The notes: a model not told the origin generated them from the letters alone. A stretch of DNA of 64,000 nt from JAFECT01 sp035551675 (GCA_035551675.1 DASZMV010000030.1:7554-71553), one strand, 5' to 3'; counted from the first letter of the stretch, positions 11,504-20,331 are shown. Program-made: numbers and translations.

Positions 11504-12997
11504 TCAGCTTGGCTTTGGCGCGCCCCGGGCGACGGTCAGCACGCCATCCACCGCGGCCCGCCAGCCCGCCAACAGGCTTTGCCGTTCGGACGCGCCCATG
11601 CGCGGCTCCCAAACCGTGGGGGGCCGATCCTGGGGAACGTCAAGCCGCTCGATCAGGCCGAGGCCCAACGCCGCGAGCCGCGCGGCGCCGAGTGCGGTCA
11701 TCTCCTGGAACGCGGGCCGCTCCACCGGCGCGTCGCAGACGTCGGCCAGGAACTGCATGGCCCAGGCGTTCTCGGTGACGCCGCCGTCGACCTTCAGCAC
11801 CGGCGGCCGCGGCGCGCCGTCCGCGTCGAGCGCTTCGAGCAGGTCGTGCGTCTGATAGGCGATCGCCTCCAGCACCGCGCGCGCCAGATGCGCCGCCGTC
11901 GCGTCGCGGGTGAGGCCGACCACGCCGCCGCGCGCCTCGGCATTCCACCACGGCGCGCCGAGGCCCGTGAAGGCGGGAACGAGATAGACGCCGCCGTTGT
12001 CGCTGAGCGACGCCGCCAGCGGTTCGCTGTCCTTCGACGCGGCGATCAGGCCCAGACCGTCGCGCAACCACTGCACCGCCGAACCCGCGGAAAAGATCGA
12101 GCCTTCGAGCGCATAGGCGACGCCCGTCGGCGTCTGAAACCCGACCGTGCCCAGCAGGCGATTGCGCGAGTGCATCGGCGCGTCGCCCACGTTCGACATC
12201 AGAAAGCCGCCGGTCCCATAGGTGATCTTGGTCTCGCCCGGCTTGATCGCCCCATGACCGGCCAGGGCCGCCTGCTGGTCGCCCGCGACCCCCATGATCG
12301 GCAAAAGTTTGCCGAACACATCCACGTCGGTGTCGCCGAAATGCGCGGCGCTCGGCTTCACCTGCGGCAGCACCGATCGCGGCACGTTGAAGAGGTCGAG
12401 CAACGCGTCGTCCCAGTCGAGGCTCGTCAAACCGAACAGCGAGGTGCGCGACGCGTTGGTCACGTCGGTCGCATGCACGCGTCCTCCGGTCAGCTTGAAC
12501 ATCAGCCAACTATCAATAGTCCCCGCGCACAGCTCGCCGCGCGCCGACCGCTCGCGCGCGCCGTCCACGTGATCGAGCAGCCAGGCGATCTTCGACGCGG
12601 AAAAATACGGGTCGAGCACCAGGCCCGTCGCGTCCTGCACTTTTGGCTCCAGTCCGCGCTCGCGTAACGCCGCGCAGACGTTCGCGGTGCGCCGGTCCTG
12701 CCAGACAATGGCGCGATGCAGCGGCTCGCCGGTGCTGCGGTCCCACAGCACGGTGGTCTCGCGCTGATTGGTCAGGCCCACGCCCGCGATCTCGCCGCCG
12801 GCCTGCGCGATGGCGTCGCGACAGGTCGCCAGCGTCGCGTTCCAGATCTCGCCCGCGTCGTGCTCGACCCAGCCGGGCCTGGGAAAGTGCTGCTGCAGGG
12901 GGACCTGTTTCACCGCCCGCGCGCGCCAGTCGAGGTCGAAGACGATCGCCCGGGTCGAGGTCGTGCCCTGGTCGATCGCGAGGATCATGCGCTCCAT
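11504..12997 (-). CDS. glpK: Glycerol kinase
   Basis: Phosphorylates glycerol to sn-glycerol 3-phosphate in the cytosol. The 497-residue FGGY kinase is full length: N-terminal phosphate site LAIDQGTTSTRAIVFD, glycerol-binding QRETTVLWD and FSASKIAWLLDHV, the ITYGTGGFLM nucleotide loop and the FGGY signature region ...AYALEGSIFSAGSAVQWLRDGL. Neither a glycerol facilitator (glpF) nor glycerol-3-phosphate dehydrogenase (glpD) is adjacent, so the kinase stands alone. An in-frame ATG three codons downstream (12988) is an equally good start. The gap to the EF-G-like gene (11329-11503) shows no clear feature. Confidence 0.96.
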   Translation of the reverse strand: MERMILAIDQGTTSTRAIVFDLDWRARAVKQVPLQQHFPRPGWVEHDAGEIWNATLATCRDAIAQAGGEIAGVGLTNQRETTVLWDRSTGEPLHRAIVWQDRRTANVCAALRERGLEPKVQDATGLVLDPYFSASKIAWLLDHVDGARERSARGELCAGTIDSWLMFKLTGGRVHATDVTNASRTSLFGLTSLDWDDALLDLFNVPRSVLPQVKPSAAHFGDTDVDVFGKLLPIMGVAGDQQAALAGHGAIKPGETKITYGTGGFLMSNVGDAPMHSRNRLLGTVGFQTPTGVAYALEGSIFSAGSAVQWLRDGLGLIAASKDSEPLAASLSDNGGVYLVPAFTGLGAPWWNAEARGGVVGLTRDATAAHLARAVLEAIAYQTHDLLEALDADGAPRPPVLKVDGGVTENAWAMQFLADVCDAPVERPAFQEMTALGAARLAALGLGLIERLDVPQDRPPTVWEPRMGASERQSLLAGWRAAVDGVLTVARGAPKPS

Positions 12998-13140
12998 GAG
13001 CCGAAACTGCCCCGCGAGGCCTTGATCCGCAACCGACAGACGCCGCCTGTACCCCCTTTTCGCAAGCGGTTCGTTAACCTTGCGGGAAGGACAATGGCCC
13101 CGGTTCGCCCGCAGCCGGCGGACCGGCCGGGACCCGATCG

Positions 13141-14391
13141 ATGTCGTCTGAACAGGCCGCGCGCTATCGGCGCATGGTGCAGCAGGAGGTGGACGTCCTC
13201 TGCGTCCGCCACGACCGGCTATGGAGCGCGAAACCCGGGGGCGCCCGCGCGGTTTTCGCCTGGACCGATCTGTCGGGCCTGTCGCTGCGCGGCCGCAACC
13301 TCTGCGACGCGGATTTCACCGGCGCCATCCTCGCCGACTGCGACCTCACCGAGGCGCGGCTCGACCACGCGAACCTGTTCGGCGCCGACCTGCAAAACGC
13401 CAAGCTGTCGCATGCCAGCCTGCGCCGCGCTGACCTGCGCGGCGTCTGCCTGCGCGGCGCCGATCTCTCCGGCGCCGACCTGTTCGAGGCCGACCTGCGC
13501 GAGGGCGTCATCGCCGCCGCCGACGCGACGCTGGGCATCCGGGTGATCGAGAGCCGCATGCGCTCGAGCGAAGCCCAGGGCGCATCCCTGGTGGGCGCGA
13601 ACCTCGAACGCTCGAAACTGTCCGGCGTGGTCGCATTGCGCGCCGACTTCTCCGACGCGGTGATGAAGGATTGCAAGCTCGTCCGCGCCAACCTGAAACA
13701 GGCGAACCTGTCCGGCGCCGACCTCGCCGGCGCGGACCTTTCCAGCGCGGACCTCTCCGGCGCGGACCTGCGCGACGCGGTGCTGGTGGGGGCCAAGACG
13801 ACCATGTGGCGCGCCGACGGCGCGGACATGACCGGCGCGCTCACAGACAAGCCGGTGGGCAAGCCGGTCGAGGCCCTGCCCTACGACGACATGCTGCGTG
13901 AGCACGCGCTCTGGTGCGAGACCGGCGGCCGCGAGGGCAAACCGTCGGTATTCAACCACGCCGACCTGCGCTCGATGAAGTCGGTGCGCGGCCTGAACCT
14001 GACCGCGCTCTCGGCCAAGGGCGCGGTGTTCTACGGCCTCGACATGGAGGGCGTGAAGATGCAGGGCGCCCACCTCGAAGACGCCGACCTGCGCGGCTGC
14101 AACCTCCGGCGCGCCGACCTGCGCGGCGCTCGCCTGGCGCGCGCGAAACTGTCCGGTTCCGACCTGCGCGAAGCCCAACTCGGACCTTTGATGCTGGACG
14201 CCGAACGCCTGCTGCCCGTCGATCTCACTATGGCGGTGTTGAAGAGCACGGACCTGTCCGGCGCCAACCTCAACCGCGCCGTGATGGCGGGCGCGGACCT
14301 GAGCCGCGCGAACTTCCTCGGCGCCAACCTGAAACAAGTCGACGTCACCGGCGCCATCCGCATCGGCGCCAAGGGCTTAAACGCGATTTGA
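13141..14391 (+). CDS. Pentapeptide-repeat protein
   Basis: A 416-residue protein made mostly of A(D/N)LXX repeats, forming a right-handed quadrilateral beta-helix. There are two long repeat blocks, about residues 45-130 and 150-235, then a break containing EALPYDDMLREHALWCETGG, and a last block to the C-terminus. No signal peptide is seen, so it is probably cytosolic. Some pentapeptide proteins mimic DNA and protect gyrase, but nothing here points to that role; the function is unknown. The TGA stop is also the first triplet of repeat element A. Strong periodic codon use gives long antisense reading frames that are not genes. Confidence 0.88.
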   Translation: MSSEQAARYRRMVQQEVDVLCVRHDRLWSAKPGGARAVFAWTDLSGLSLRGRNLCDADFTGAILADCDLTEARLDHANLFGADLQNAKLSHASLRRADLRGVCLRGADLSGADLFEADLREGVIAAADATLGIRVIESRMRSSEAQGASLVGANLERSKLSGVVALRADFSDAVMKDCKLVRANLKQANLSGADLAGADLSSADLSGADLRDAVLVGAKTTMWRADGADMTGALTDKPVGKPVEALPYDDMLREHALWCETGGREGKPSVFNHADLRSMKSVRGLNLTALSAKGAVFYGLDMEGVKMQGAHLEDADLRGCNLRRADLRGARLARAKLSGSDLREAQLGPLMLDAERLLPVDLTMAVLKSTDLSGANLNRAVMAGADLSRANFLGANLKQVDVTGAIRIGAKGLNAI

Positions 14392-14684
14392 ACCTCCACC
14401 GTTTTCGGCAGAAAACGGAGGAGGGGGACCGCGTGCGGAGCACGTGGTGGAGGGGGAAGCGGGTACACTGCGTAACAAGCATCAGACGATTGCAACTCAA
14501 CCAGCGTGATCTTGTCGTCACGCCCGAGGCTTCCCCCTCCACCATGCGCGCTGCGCCCCAGCCTTCGCCGATGGCGAAGGCGTTCGGCGCGGGGATCGAC
14601 AAATCATTGTCGATCCCATGCCGCTGCTGCGCAGCAGCCGCTTCTCACCCCCCTCCCCCAATCGCTGCCGCGATAGGGGGAGGT
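14389..14684. repeat. Dispersed ~295 bp element A (copy 1)
   Basis: Runs from TGAACCTCCACC at the pentapeptide gene stop to GATAGGGGGAGGT. It is nearly identical to the reverse complement of 24917-25211; the two differ by scattered substitutions and an 8-base duplication here (GGCGAAGG). It contains several small hairpins (GGGATCGACAA-atcat-TGTCGATCCC, GCTGCTGCGCAGCAGC, CACGTGCTCC-type pairs) and CCTCC/GGAGG ends. There is no credible ORF, so it looks like a non-autonomous mobile or RNA-structured element. It takes up most of the 360 bp gap before the hsp20 terminator. Confidence 0.88.
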
Positions 14685-14686
14685 AC

Positions 14687-14715
14687 AAAAAGGGCGGCGC
14701 ATTGCTGCGCCGCCC
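14687..14715 (-). terminator. Rho-independent terminator of hsp20
   Basis: Read on the minus strand, a perfect 9-base stem GGGCGGCGC / GCGCCGCCC with a 6-base loop is followed by TTTTT. It lies about 36 bases after the small heat-shock gene stop, at the edge of element A. Confidence 0.85.
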
Positions 14716-14751
14716 AGTTTCTGGAGGAGCTAGAGTCTCAAAGAAAAGGGC

Positions 14752-15210
14752 TTACGCCGCTTGGCCTTCGATCAGGCTGTCGCTCTTCGCGGTGGAAATC
14801 TCGATCCGCCGGGGCTTCATGGCCTCGGGCAGTTCGCGCTTCAGCGAGATGGACAGCAGGCCGTTTTCCAGTGACGCGTCGGTCACCACCACATAATCGG
14901 CGAGCTGGAAGCGGCGTTCGAAGTCGCGCTCGGCCAGGCCGCGGTGAAGGAACTGGCGCGCGCCGTCGTCGTTGGCGGTCTTGCGCCCGGTGACGGTGAG
15001 CAGGTTCTCCTTCACCTCGATCGACAGCTCATCGCTCTTGAATCCGGCGACGGCGAGTTCGACGCGGTAGGAGTCTTCGCCCGTGGTTTCGATGTTGTAG
15101 GGGGGCCAGTTCGACGCGGGTTCGGTGCGCGCGGCGCTTTCCAGAAGCGAGGCGAGGCGGTCGAAGCCGACGGCGGAACGGTAGAGGGGGGTGAAGTCGA
15201 AAGTACGCAT
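14752..15210 (-). CDS. Small heat-shock protein, Hsp20 / IbpA family
   Basis: An ATP-independent holdase chaperone of 152 residues with an alpha-crystallin domain. It begins at NWPPYNIETTGEDSYRVELA, includes the ELAVAGFKSDELSIEV strand and FERRFQLADYVVV, and ends with the conserved ENGLLSISLKRELPE. Two ATGs six bases apart are possible. The downstream one (15210) is 7 bases from AGGAGG and gives the family N-terminus MRTFDFTPLYRSAVGFDRL; the upstream one is only one base from it. The leader has a ROSE-like thermometer. The gene has its own terminator and appears monocistronic. Confidence 0.93.
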   Translation of the reverse strand: MRTFDFTPLYRSAVGFDRLASLLESAARTEPASNWPPYNIETTGEDSYRVELAVAGFKSDELSIEVKENLLTVTGRKTANDDGARQFLHRGLAERDFERRFQLADYVVVTDASLENGLLSISLKRELPEAMKPRRIEISTAKSDSLIEGQAA

Positions 15211-15216
15211 GCGCAT

Positions 15217-15280
15217 GCCTCCTAAGCAGCAAGGTTTGCGACGCTCCGCGAGTTTCCCAAATCTTGAGTCTCGCGGGCGC
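15217..15280 (-). promoter_or_regulatory. ROSE-like RNA thermometer in the hsp20 leader
   Basis: On the minus strand the leader carries a hairpin CCGCGAG...CTCGCGG (15276-15246). About 12 bases on comes CCTTGCTGCTTAGGAGG, where the TTGCT can fold back on the AGGAGG ribosome-binding site. A UYGCU motif facing the Shine-Dalgarno sequence is the hallmark of ROSE elements, which are common before hsp20 genes in Alphaproteobacteria and melt on heating. This is read by eye, not folded. Confidence 0.68.
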
Positions 15281-15354
15281 TGTGGGTGTGGACCTGAGCG
15301 ACCCGCAAGGGCGTCGTCCGATCCGGAGGCCCGGACATCCAGCGCCTCCGCCTA

Positions 15355-15386
15355 TCGAGGTAGGCGCCCCCAAACGGCGCTTCAAG
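15355..15386 (-). promoter_or_regulatory. Candidate heat-shock (RpoH) promoter for hsp20
   Basis: Minus-strand CTTGAAG at 15386-15380 matches the -35 box of alphaproteobacterial RpoH promoters, and CGCCTACCT follows after about 13 bases as a weak -10. It would give a leader of about 130 bases, enough for a ROSE element. The -10 match is poor, so this is tentative. Confidence 0.3.
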
Positions 15387-15516
15387 CCCCGTGGCCAAAG
15401 CGGTCGCAAAGCCTTCAATCTTGCGGCTTTGACCGCCGCTTCGACGCGGGTTACGACCGGACGACGGCGGCTCGTCCAAACCCTGGACACGGGCGGGACG
15501 GCCTGCGAGGGGACCG

Positions 15517-16422
15517 ATGCGCAAGACCGCGCCCTTCGCCACGCGACGCGGAATCGTCGCGGGCGGTGCGAGCACTCTGTTTGCCGGCGCGATGCTCGCC
15601 GCCTGCGGCCGCGTCCAGACGGCCTCCAACGCGGCCGCCGACGACTCGGGTCCGAGCGTCGGCACGCTGCAGTGGGCGGTGGCCGGAAACTGGCGCGCCG
15701 CCGACCGGCCCCAGGACCGCTGGCGCCATCCGGAGCAGACGCTACTCTTCTTCGGTGTCGGCCCCGGCGCGACGGTGGTCGAGGTCTGGCCCGGTCGCGG
15801 CTACTGGACCGAAATTCTCGCGCCCTATCTCGCGCACAATGACGGGGTGCTCTACGCGGCCAACTTCCAGTTGGGCCCGCACGCCGACCCGGCCCAGGCG
15901 GAGATCGTCAGCCGCTTCAAGGAGCGCTTCGACGGCGACCGCGAACTCTACGGCGCGCTAAAGATGACCCAGTTCGGCCCGACCAGCGGCCCGCTCGCGC
16001 CCGCGGGCTCCGCCGACCTCGTCCTGTTCATGGAGACGGTGAACGCCTGGATGGGCGATGCGTTGGTGGACAAGGCCTTCCGTGACGCCTTCGCGGCGCT
16101 GAAGCCCGGCGGCATTCTGGGCGTTGAACAGCATCGCGCCCAACCGGACGCGGTTCAGGACCCCTCCGCCGCCTCCGGCTACGTCACCGAGGCCTATGTG
16201 AAAAAGCTCGCCGAGGAGGCGGGATTCGTGTTTTCAGCCTCCAGCGAGATCAACGCCAACCCCAAGGACACCAAGGATCACCCGTTCGGGGTCTGGACCT
16301 TGCCCCCGACCCGGCTGTCCGCCCCGCGCGGCCAGCCGGAAAATCCGAACTTCAACCATGCAAAATATGATCTGATCGGCGAAAGTGATCGGATGACCCT
16401 CAAGTTCAGGAAGCCCCGTTGA
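15517..16422 (+). CDS. Predicted methyltransferase lipoprotein (COG4798-like)
   Basis: A 301-residue protein with an export signal: RR at 10-11, a hydrophobic core, and lipobox LAAC with the lipidated Cys at 30. The mature part holds a Rossmann SAM-binding motif VVEVWPGRGYW (87-97), an acidic strand SADLVLFMETVNAW and a late GILGVEQHRAQ strand, as in class I methyltransferases. SAM is not known to be abundant in the periplasm, so the actual reaction is unclear. The family occurs widely in Proteobacteria as secreted predicted methyltransferases. The next gene overlaps its stop codon. Confidence 0.8.
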   Translation: MRKTAPFATRRGIVAGGASTLFAGAMLAACGRVQTASNAAADDSGPSVGTLQWAVAGNWRAADRPQDRWRHPEQTLLFFGVGPGATVVEVWPGRGYWTEILAPYLAHNDGVLYAANFQLGPHADPAQAEIVSRFKERFDGDRELYGALKMTQFGPTSGPLAPAGSADLVLFMETVNAWMGDALVDKAFRDAFAALKPGGILGVEQHRAQPDAVQDPSAASGYVTEAYVKKLAEEAGFVFSASSEINANPKDTKDHPFGVWTLPPTRLSAPRGQPENPNFNHAKYDLIGESDRMTLKFRKPR

Positions 16423-17420
16423 ACCGCGCCGCCGCCTTCGCCGCCAATGCGCCCCTGATGTCGGTGCCGGGCGCGCCCGCCCCGCCGGGCGCGGTGGGCG
16501 AGTGGTACCGCGGCGCCGGCGGCCTTCGCCTGCGCGCGGCCCTGTGGCGGCCCCAGAATGCGCCGCGCGGCACCGTCATCCTGTCGCCCGGCCGCACCGA
16601 ACCGATCGAGAAATACTACGAGTTGGTCACCGACCTGCTGGAGCGCGACTTCTGCGTGCTCGCGCACGACTGGCGCGGTCAGGGCCTGTCGGCGCGCCTG
16701 CTGCCCGACCGGTTGAAGGGTCACGCGCGCGCGGTCGAGGAATTCCTCGACGACTATTCGCGCCTGCTCGACGAATATACAGAACGCGCGCCGGCGCCCT
16801 GGATCATGCTCGGCCATTCCATGGGCGGCGTCTTGAACCTGCTCACGCTCGAGGCGGGCGAGACGCGGTTCGCCGCTTGTTTGTTGTCGAGTCCGATGCT
16901 GCGGCTGAAGACCGGGCGCCGCTCGTTGTGGTCGGTCAGGTTCGCGTCGCGTTGGAACGTGCGTCACGGCAAGGCCGGCGACTATGTCTTCGACGAGTAC
17001 GACGATCCGTTCGAACACACCTTCGACCGCGACGCCCTGACCCACGACGAGCAGCGCTACGAGCGCTATCGCGAACAGCTCTACGCCTGCCCGCACCTGG
17101 CTGTGGGCGGCATCACCTGGGGCTGGCTGGCCTTCGCGGTGGACGCGGGCGAGCGGGCCATGAAACCCAAGGCCTTGCGGCGGGTGAAGATCCCCCTGAC
17201 CATCGTCCAGGCCGGCGCCGACGACCGCGTCGTGAAAACCTCCGCCAAATGGGCCGCGCGCCGCGTGGCCAAGGGCCGCTACGTCGAAGTCGCCGCCGCC
17301 AAGCACGAAATCCCGATGGAGGTCGACGACATCCGTCAGATCCTGGTCATGGAGTTCGACGCCTTGGCCGATCAGGTCTCGCCACGACCCGAAGAGATGC
17401 TCAACTCGCAGATTGCCTGA
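16419..17420 (+). CDS. Alpha/beta hydrolase, lysophospholipase / monoacylglycerol lipase type
   Basis: A 333-residue serine hydrolase with nucleophile elbow GHSMGG near residue 130, an early CVLAHDWRGQGLSAR strand-loop and a C-terminal His region (AAAKHEIPMEVDDIR); the catalytic Asp is probably in QAGADDRVV. It resembles PldB-type lysophospholipases. A TTG start overlaps the stop of the upstream gene (TTGA), implying coupling; an in-frame ATG at 16458 is the alternative. Its 3' end overlaps the convergent phosphatase gene by 20 bp. Confidence 0.85.
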   Translation: MNRAAAFAANAPLMSVPGAPAPPGAVGEWYRGAGGLRLRAALWRPQNAPRGTVILSPGRTEPIEKYYELVTDLLERDFCVLAHDWRGQGLSARLLPDRLKGHARAVEEFLDDYSRLLDEYTERAPAPWIMLGHSMGGVLNLLTLEAGETRFAACLLSSPMLRLKTGRRSLWSVRFASRWNVRHGKAGDYVFDEYDDPFEHTFDRDALTHDEQRYERYREQLYACPHLAVGGITWGWLAFAVDAGERAMKPKALRRVKIPLTIVQAGADDRVVKTSAKWAARRVAKGRYVEVAAAKHEIPMEVDDIRQILVMEFDALADQVSPRPEEMLNSQIA

Positions 17421-18225
17421 GCGCAGATCGCCGAAGCGACGTCAGCGCTTCGTCGAGGCAACGCGCGTCGCCCGCGGCGACGATCTGACCCGATCCGTCG
17501 ACGTCGTCGCCGCGCCAGTTGCGCACGTATCCGCCGGCGCCTTCGACGACCGGGATCAGCGGTTCGTAATCCCACGCCTTCAGTCCGGACTCGATGACCA
17601 GGTCGATACGCCCCATCGCCACCATCGCATAGGCATAGGCGTCGCAGCCGAACCGCGCGAGCCGCGCCGCCGCGCGCACCTGCGCAAAAGCCCCGGTCTC
17701 GGCTCCGTCGAACAGGTTGGGATCGGTAGTCGCGATGACCGCATCGGTGAGCAGCGGACAGGCGCGGGTTCTCAGACGCGTTTCCGCGTCGCCCTTCAGC
17801 AGGCGCGACCCGTTCGGCCCGCCGACGAACACTTCGCCGAGGTAGGGCTGAGCGATAAGGCCGATGATCGGCTGGCCCCGGTGGCGCAAGGCGATGAGCG
17901 TGGTCCACAGCGGCAGGCCCGCCATGAAGGCGCGGGTGCCGTCGATCGGGTCGATCACCCAGACGAATTCCTGATCGGTCCGGTCGGCCCCGAACTCCTC
18001 GCCCAGCACCCCGTGTTCGGGATAGCGCTCGCCGATCCGCTTGCGGATGACGCTCTCCGACGCCCGGTCCGCGGCGGTGACCGGGTCGTAGCGCTCGCCG
18101 GCTCTGGCCTTGTTCTCGCTGTCGATGTCGGCGCGGAACAGCGGCAGGATGACCTCGCCGGCGGCGCGGGCCAGATCGACCGCGAAGGCCTCCAGCTCAG
18201 TGAAATCGGCGGGCTCAGAATGCAT
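17401..18225 (-). CDS. hisN: Inositol monophosphatase-family enzyme, probable histidinol-phosphatase HisN
   Basis: A 274-residue Mg-dependent phosphatase with the family signatures GVLGEEFGADR, WVIDPIDGTRAFMAGLPLW (metal ligands Asp, Asp) and a C-terminal WDYEPLIPVVEGAGG (third Asp). The DPIDGTRAF form and FGCDAYAYAMVAMGRIDLVIE are typical of the alphaproteobacterial histidinol-phosphatase that completes histidine synthesis where HisB lacks that domain. No other his gene is near, so an inositol or other sugar phosphatase remains possible. The ends of this gene and the lipase gene overlap convergently. Confidence 0.83.
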   Translation of the reverse strand: MHSEPADFTELEAFAVDLARAAGEVILPLFRADIDSENKARAGERYDPVTAADRASESVIRKRIGERYPEHGVLGEEFGADRTDQEFVWVIDPIDGTRAFMAGLPLWTTLIALRHRGQPIIGLIAQPYLGEVFVGGPNGSRLLKGDAETRLRTRACPLLTDAVIATTDPNLFDGAETGAFAQVRAAARLARFGCDAYAYAMVAMGRIDLVIESGLKAWDYEPLIPVVEGAGGYVRNWRGDDVDGSGQIVAAGDARCLDEALTSLRRSALRQSAS

Positions 18226-18315
18226 GAACCGACCGATAGGGGTTGCCCATCGGTCGGTCCAGCAGCGTTGTCGAGAGGTACTCTTGGAGGAACTAAGGCT
18301 TGGCGACCCGGCGCG

Positions 18316-18702
18316 TCAGGCCGCGGTGTCTTTGTTTTCGGTGTCCAGCGACTTGGCCAGGTCGAGCAGGCGCCGGCGGGGCCGCTCCGAAAGACGGTAG
18401 TAGGCCTGGATCAGGTCGAGGGTCTCCTTGCGCGAGAACATCTCGCCGGAGCGTTCCTCGGCGGCGCCTTCGCGGGCCACGGCCTCGGCCAAGCCGTCAT
18501 AGAAGTAGCTGACGGGCGTCTCCAGGGCTTCGGCCAGCTGCCACAGGCGGGCGGCCGAGATGCGGTTCGCGCCGCATTCGTACTTCTGGATTTGCTGAAA
18601 GCGGATGCCGACCGAATTGGCCAGCTGTTGCTGGGTCAGGCCAAGCAGGCGGCGTCGCCGGCGCAAGCGCTTCCCCAGATGAAGGTCGATATCGGTCGCC
18701 AT
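18316..18702 (-). CDS. XRE-family transcriptional regulator
   Basis: A 128-residue protein with an N-terminal Cro/CI-type helix-turn-helix (GKRLRRRRRLLGLTQQQLAN then VGIRFQQIQKYECGANRISA) and a C-terminal helical part ending YYRLSERPRRRLLDLAKSL, a layout common in Alphaproteobacteria. The open frame extends 83 codons further upstream but those residues are not protein-like. The ATG at 18702 is preceded by GGGGATAGG and starts the conserved part. Targets unknown. A TTAC-N7-TTAA sequence about 150 bp upstream resembles a CtrA box. Confidence 0.85.
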   Translation of the reverse strand: MATDIDLHLGKRLRRRRRLLGLTQQQLANSVGIRFQQIQKYECGANRISAARLWQLAEALETPVSYFYDGLAEAVAREGAAEERSGEMFSRKETLDLIQAYYRLSERPRRRLLDLAKSLDTENKDTAA

Positions 18703-18859
18703 GCCTATCCCCGTTCCATCCATTCTCGCCGTTCCACTCTGAGACGGCTCGCCGGAAGCTCGGCAAACCTCGTGCCGGGGGAGAAAAGCTCGCTCGCGTG
18801 ACACACGAAAGACAGTGGAACGCTGGGGATTGGGCGAAATCGTGTCAATTACCGTATAC

Positions 18860-20020
18860 TTAACCGGTGACAAGTCGCCGCGCCTTGGCCAAGCGTTCGA
18901 TCGCCTGGTCCAGGACGTCGTCCCGTTTTGCGAAGCAGAGGCGTAGAACATTGGTCACTGGATCGGCCTCGTAAAAGCTGGAAACCGGGATCGAAGCCAC
19001 CCCGGCTTCTTTCACGGCCTTCAAGGCGAAGGCCTGGTCGTCGAGCTCTATTCCCGAAGCCTTTAGATCGACGTTCAGGAAATAGGTTCCGCCGCTGGGC
19101 AGCGGCTTAAACCCTTCCGCCGCAAGGCCTCCTGACAGGCGATCGCGCGAGCGTTGAAGGTCCCTCGGCATGGCCTCGAACCAGGCGTCGGAGTTCTTCA
19201 GCCCCCAGGCGACGGCCGCCTGCAGGTTGGGCGGGGTGGTGAAAGTCAGGAACTGGTGAGCCTTGGCGATCACCGCCGAAAGCGCCGGGGCGGCGCAGAC
19301 AAAGCCGACCTTCCAGCCGGTCAGGGCGAACATCTTTCCCGCGGATCCGATCTTCACGCACCGCTCCCGCATTCCGGGCAGGGCGAGCAGGGAGACGTGG
19401 ATGTGGTTGTCGAACACCACCTGCTCCCAGACCTCATCGGAGATCGCGATCGTGTCGTGGGAGACACAGTATTCGGCTAGCAGCGCCAGATCCTCGGTCG
19501 GGTAGACGACCGCCGCCGGGTTCAGCGGATTGTTGAACACCACCAGCCGGGTCTTGGGCGTGAACGCCGCCTCCAGCGCCTCGCGCGTAATCCGCCAGTC
19601 CGGCGGCTCCAACCGGACCAACCGGACCGTCCCGCCCGCCCGCCGGATCAAGGGCGCATAGGCGTCGTACAGCGGCTGAAACAGCACCACTTCGTCGCCC
19701 GGCTCGATCAGGGCGAAGATCGAGGCCGCCAATGCCTCCGTCGCGCCGGAGGTAACCGTGACCTCCGTCTGCCAATCCAGATCGAGCCCCTGAAACCGCT
19801 TGTAGTGGTCGGCGACCGCCTCTCGCAGCTCGGGCAGCCCCCGCATCGGCGGATACTGATTCCACCCATCGACGGCGGCTTCGGCCGCTTTCCGGCGCAC
19901 GGCTTCCGGTCCCGGCTCATCGGGAAAGCCCTGACCGAGATTGATCGCCCCGGTCTCACGAGCCAGCCCGCTCATGACCTCGAAGATGGTGGTGGGCAGG
20001 TTGGCGTAGATGGGATTCAT
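18860..20020 (-). CDS. PLP-dependent aminotransferase, class I/II
   Basis: A 386-residue fold-type I aminotransferase. GQGFPDEPGP and NQYPPMRGLPELREAVADH are in the N-terminal part, followed by TSGATEALAA, the VFNNPLNPAAVV segment, and the lysine that binds PLP in SAGKMFALTGWKVGF. It is most like the kynurenine/methionine aminotransferase (YbdL/CCBL) group. The ATG at 20020 overlaps the stop of the upstream parE gene (ATGA), an unusual link with a toxin-antitoxin module. A longer frame reaching 20167 is not credible because it runs through parE in another frame. Confidence 0.9.
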   Translation of the reverse strand: MNPIYANLPTTIFEVMSGLARETGAINLGQGFPDEPGPEAVRRKAAEAAVDGWNQYPPMRGLPELREAVADHYKRFQGLDLDWQTEVTVTSGATEALAASIFALIEPGDEVVLFQPLYDAYAPLIRRAGGTVRLVRLEPPDWRITREALEAAFTPKTRLVVFNNPLNPAAVVYPTEDLALLAEYCVSHDTIAISDEVWEQVVFDNHIHVSLLALPGMRERCVKIGSAGKMFALTGWKVGFVCAAPALSAVIAKAHQFLTFTTPPNLQAAVAWGLKNSDAWFEAMPRDLQRSRDRLSGGLAAEGFKPLPSGGTYFLNVDLKASGIELDDQAFALKAVKEAGVASIPVSSFYEADPVTNVLRLCFAKRDDVLDQAIERLAKARRLVTG

Positions 20021-20331
20021 TCGGGCTCTCGCTCGCCCAGGACATTCGGCAGGTCCCGCGCGGTGTGCAGTATGCGCAAGATCATCGTGGGGCTTTGGTT
20101 CGAGTCGTAGACGAGCACATAGGGAAATCGTCGCAGTGGCAGAATTCTTAAAGGCCGCTTGCTCCAATCGGGCCTCGCAACACCGATCATGGGATAGTTT
20201 CCGATGTGCTGCGCGGCTCGCAAGACACTTCGCTGAAACCGCACCGCGGCCTGTGGACTGTCCTCAGAGATCCAATTGGAAATCGCGTGGAAATCCCGCT
20301 GCGCCGCGATCGATAACAGCGCAGAGGCCAT
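20017..20331 (-). CDS. parE: ParE-family toxin (RelE/ParE superfamily)
   Basis: A 104-residue ParE/RelE-fold toxin: it starts ALLSIAAQRDFHAISNWISED and contains KRPLRILPLRRFPYVLVYDS and the C-terminal TMILRILHTARDLPN, the usual strand-turn pattern. ParE toxins commonly poison gyrase. The ATG follows the antitoxin stop directly (TGAATG), and its own stop overlaps the aminotransferase start. GC content looks lower than in the neighbouring genes, which suggests acquisition by transfer. Confidence 0.88.
   Translation of the reverse strand: MASALLSIAAQRDFHAISNWISEDSPQAAVRFQRSVLRAAQHIGNYPMIGVARPDWSKRPLRILPLRRFPYVLVYDSNQSPTMILRILHTARDLPNVLGEREPE

Noticed and set aside
13219..14337. Long antisense frames in the pentapeptide gene
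   Set aside because: They arise from the regular codon pattern of A(D/N)LXX repeats read on the other strand; the real protein has the clear repeat motif.
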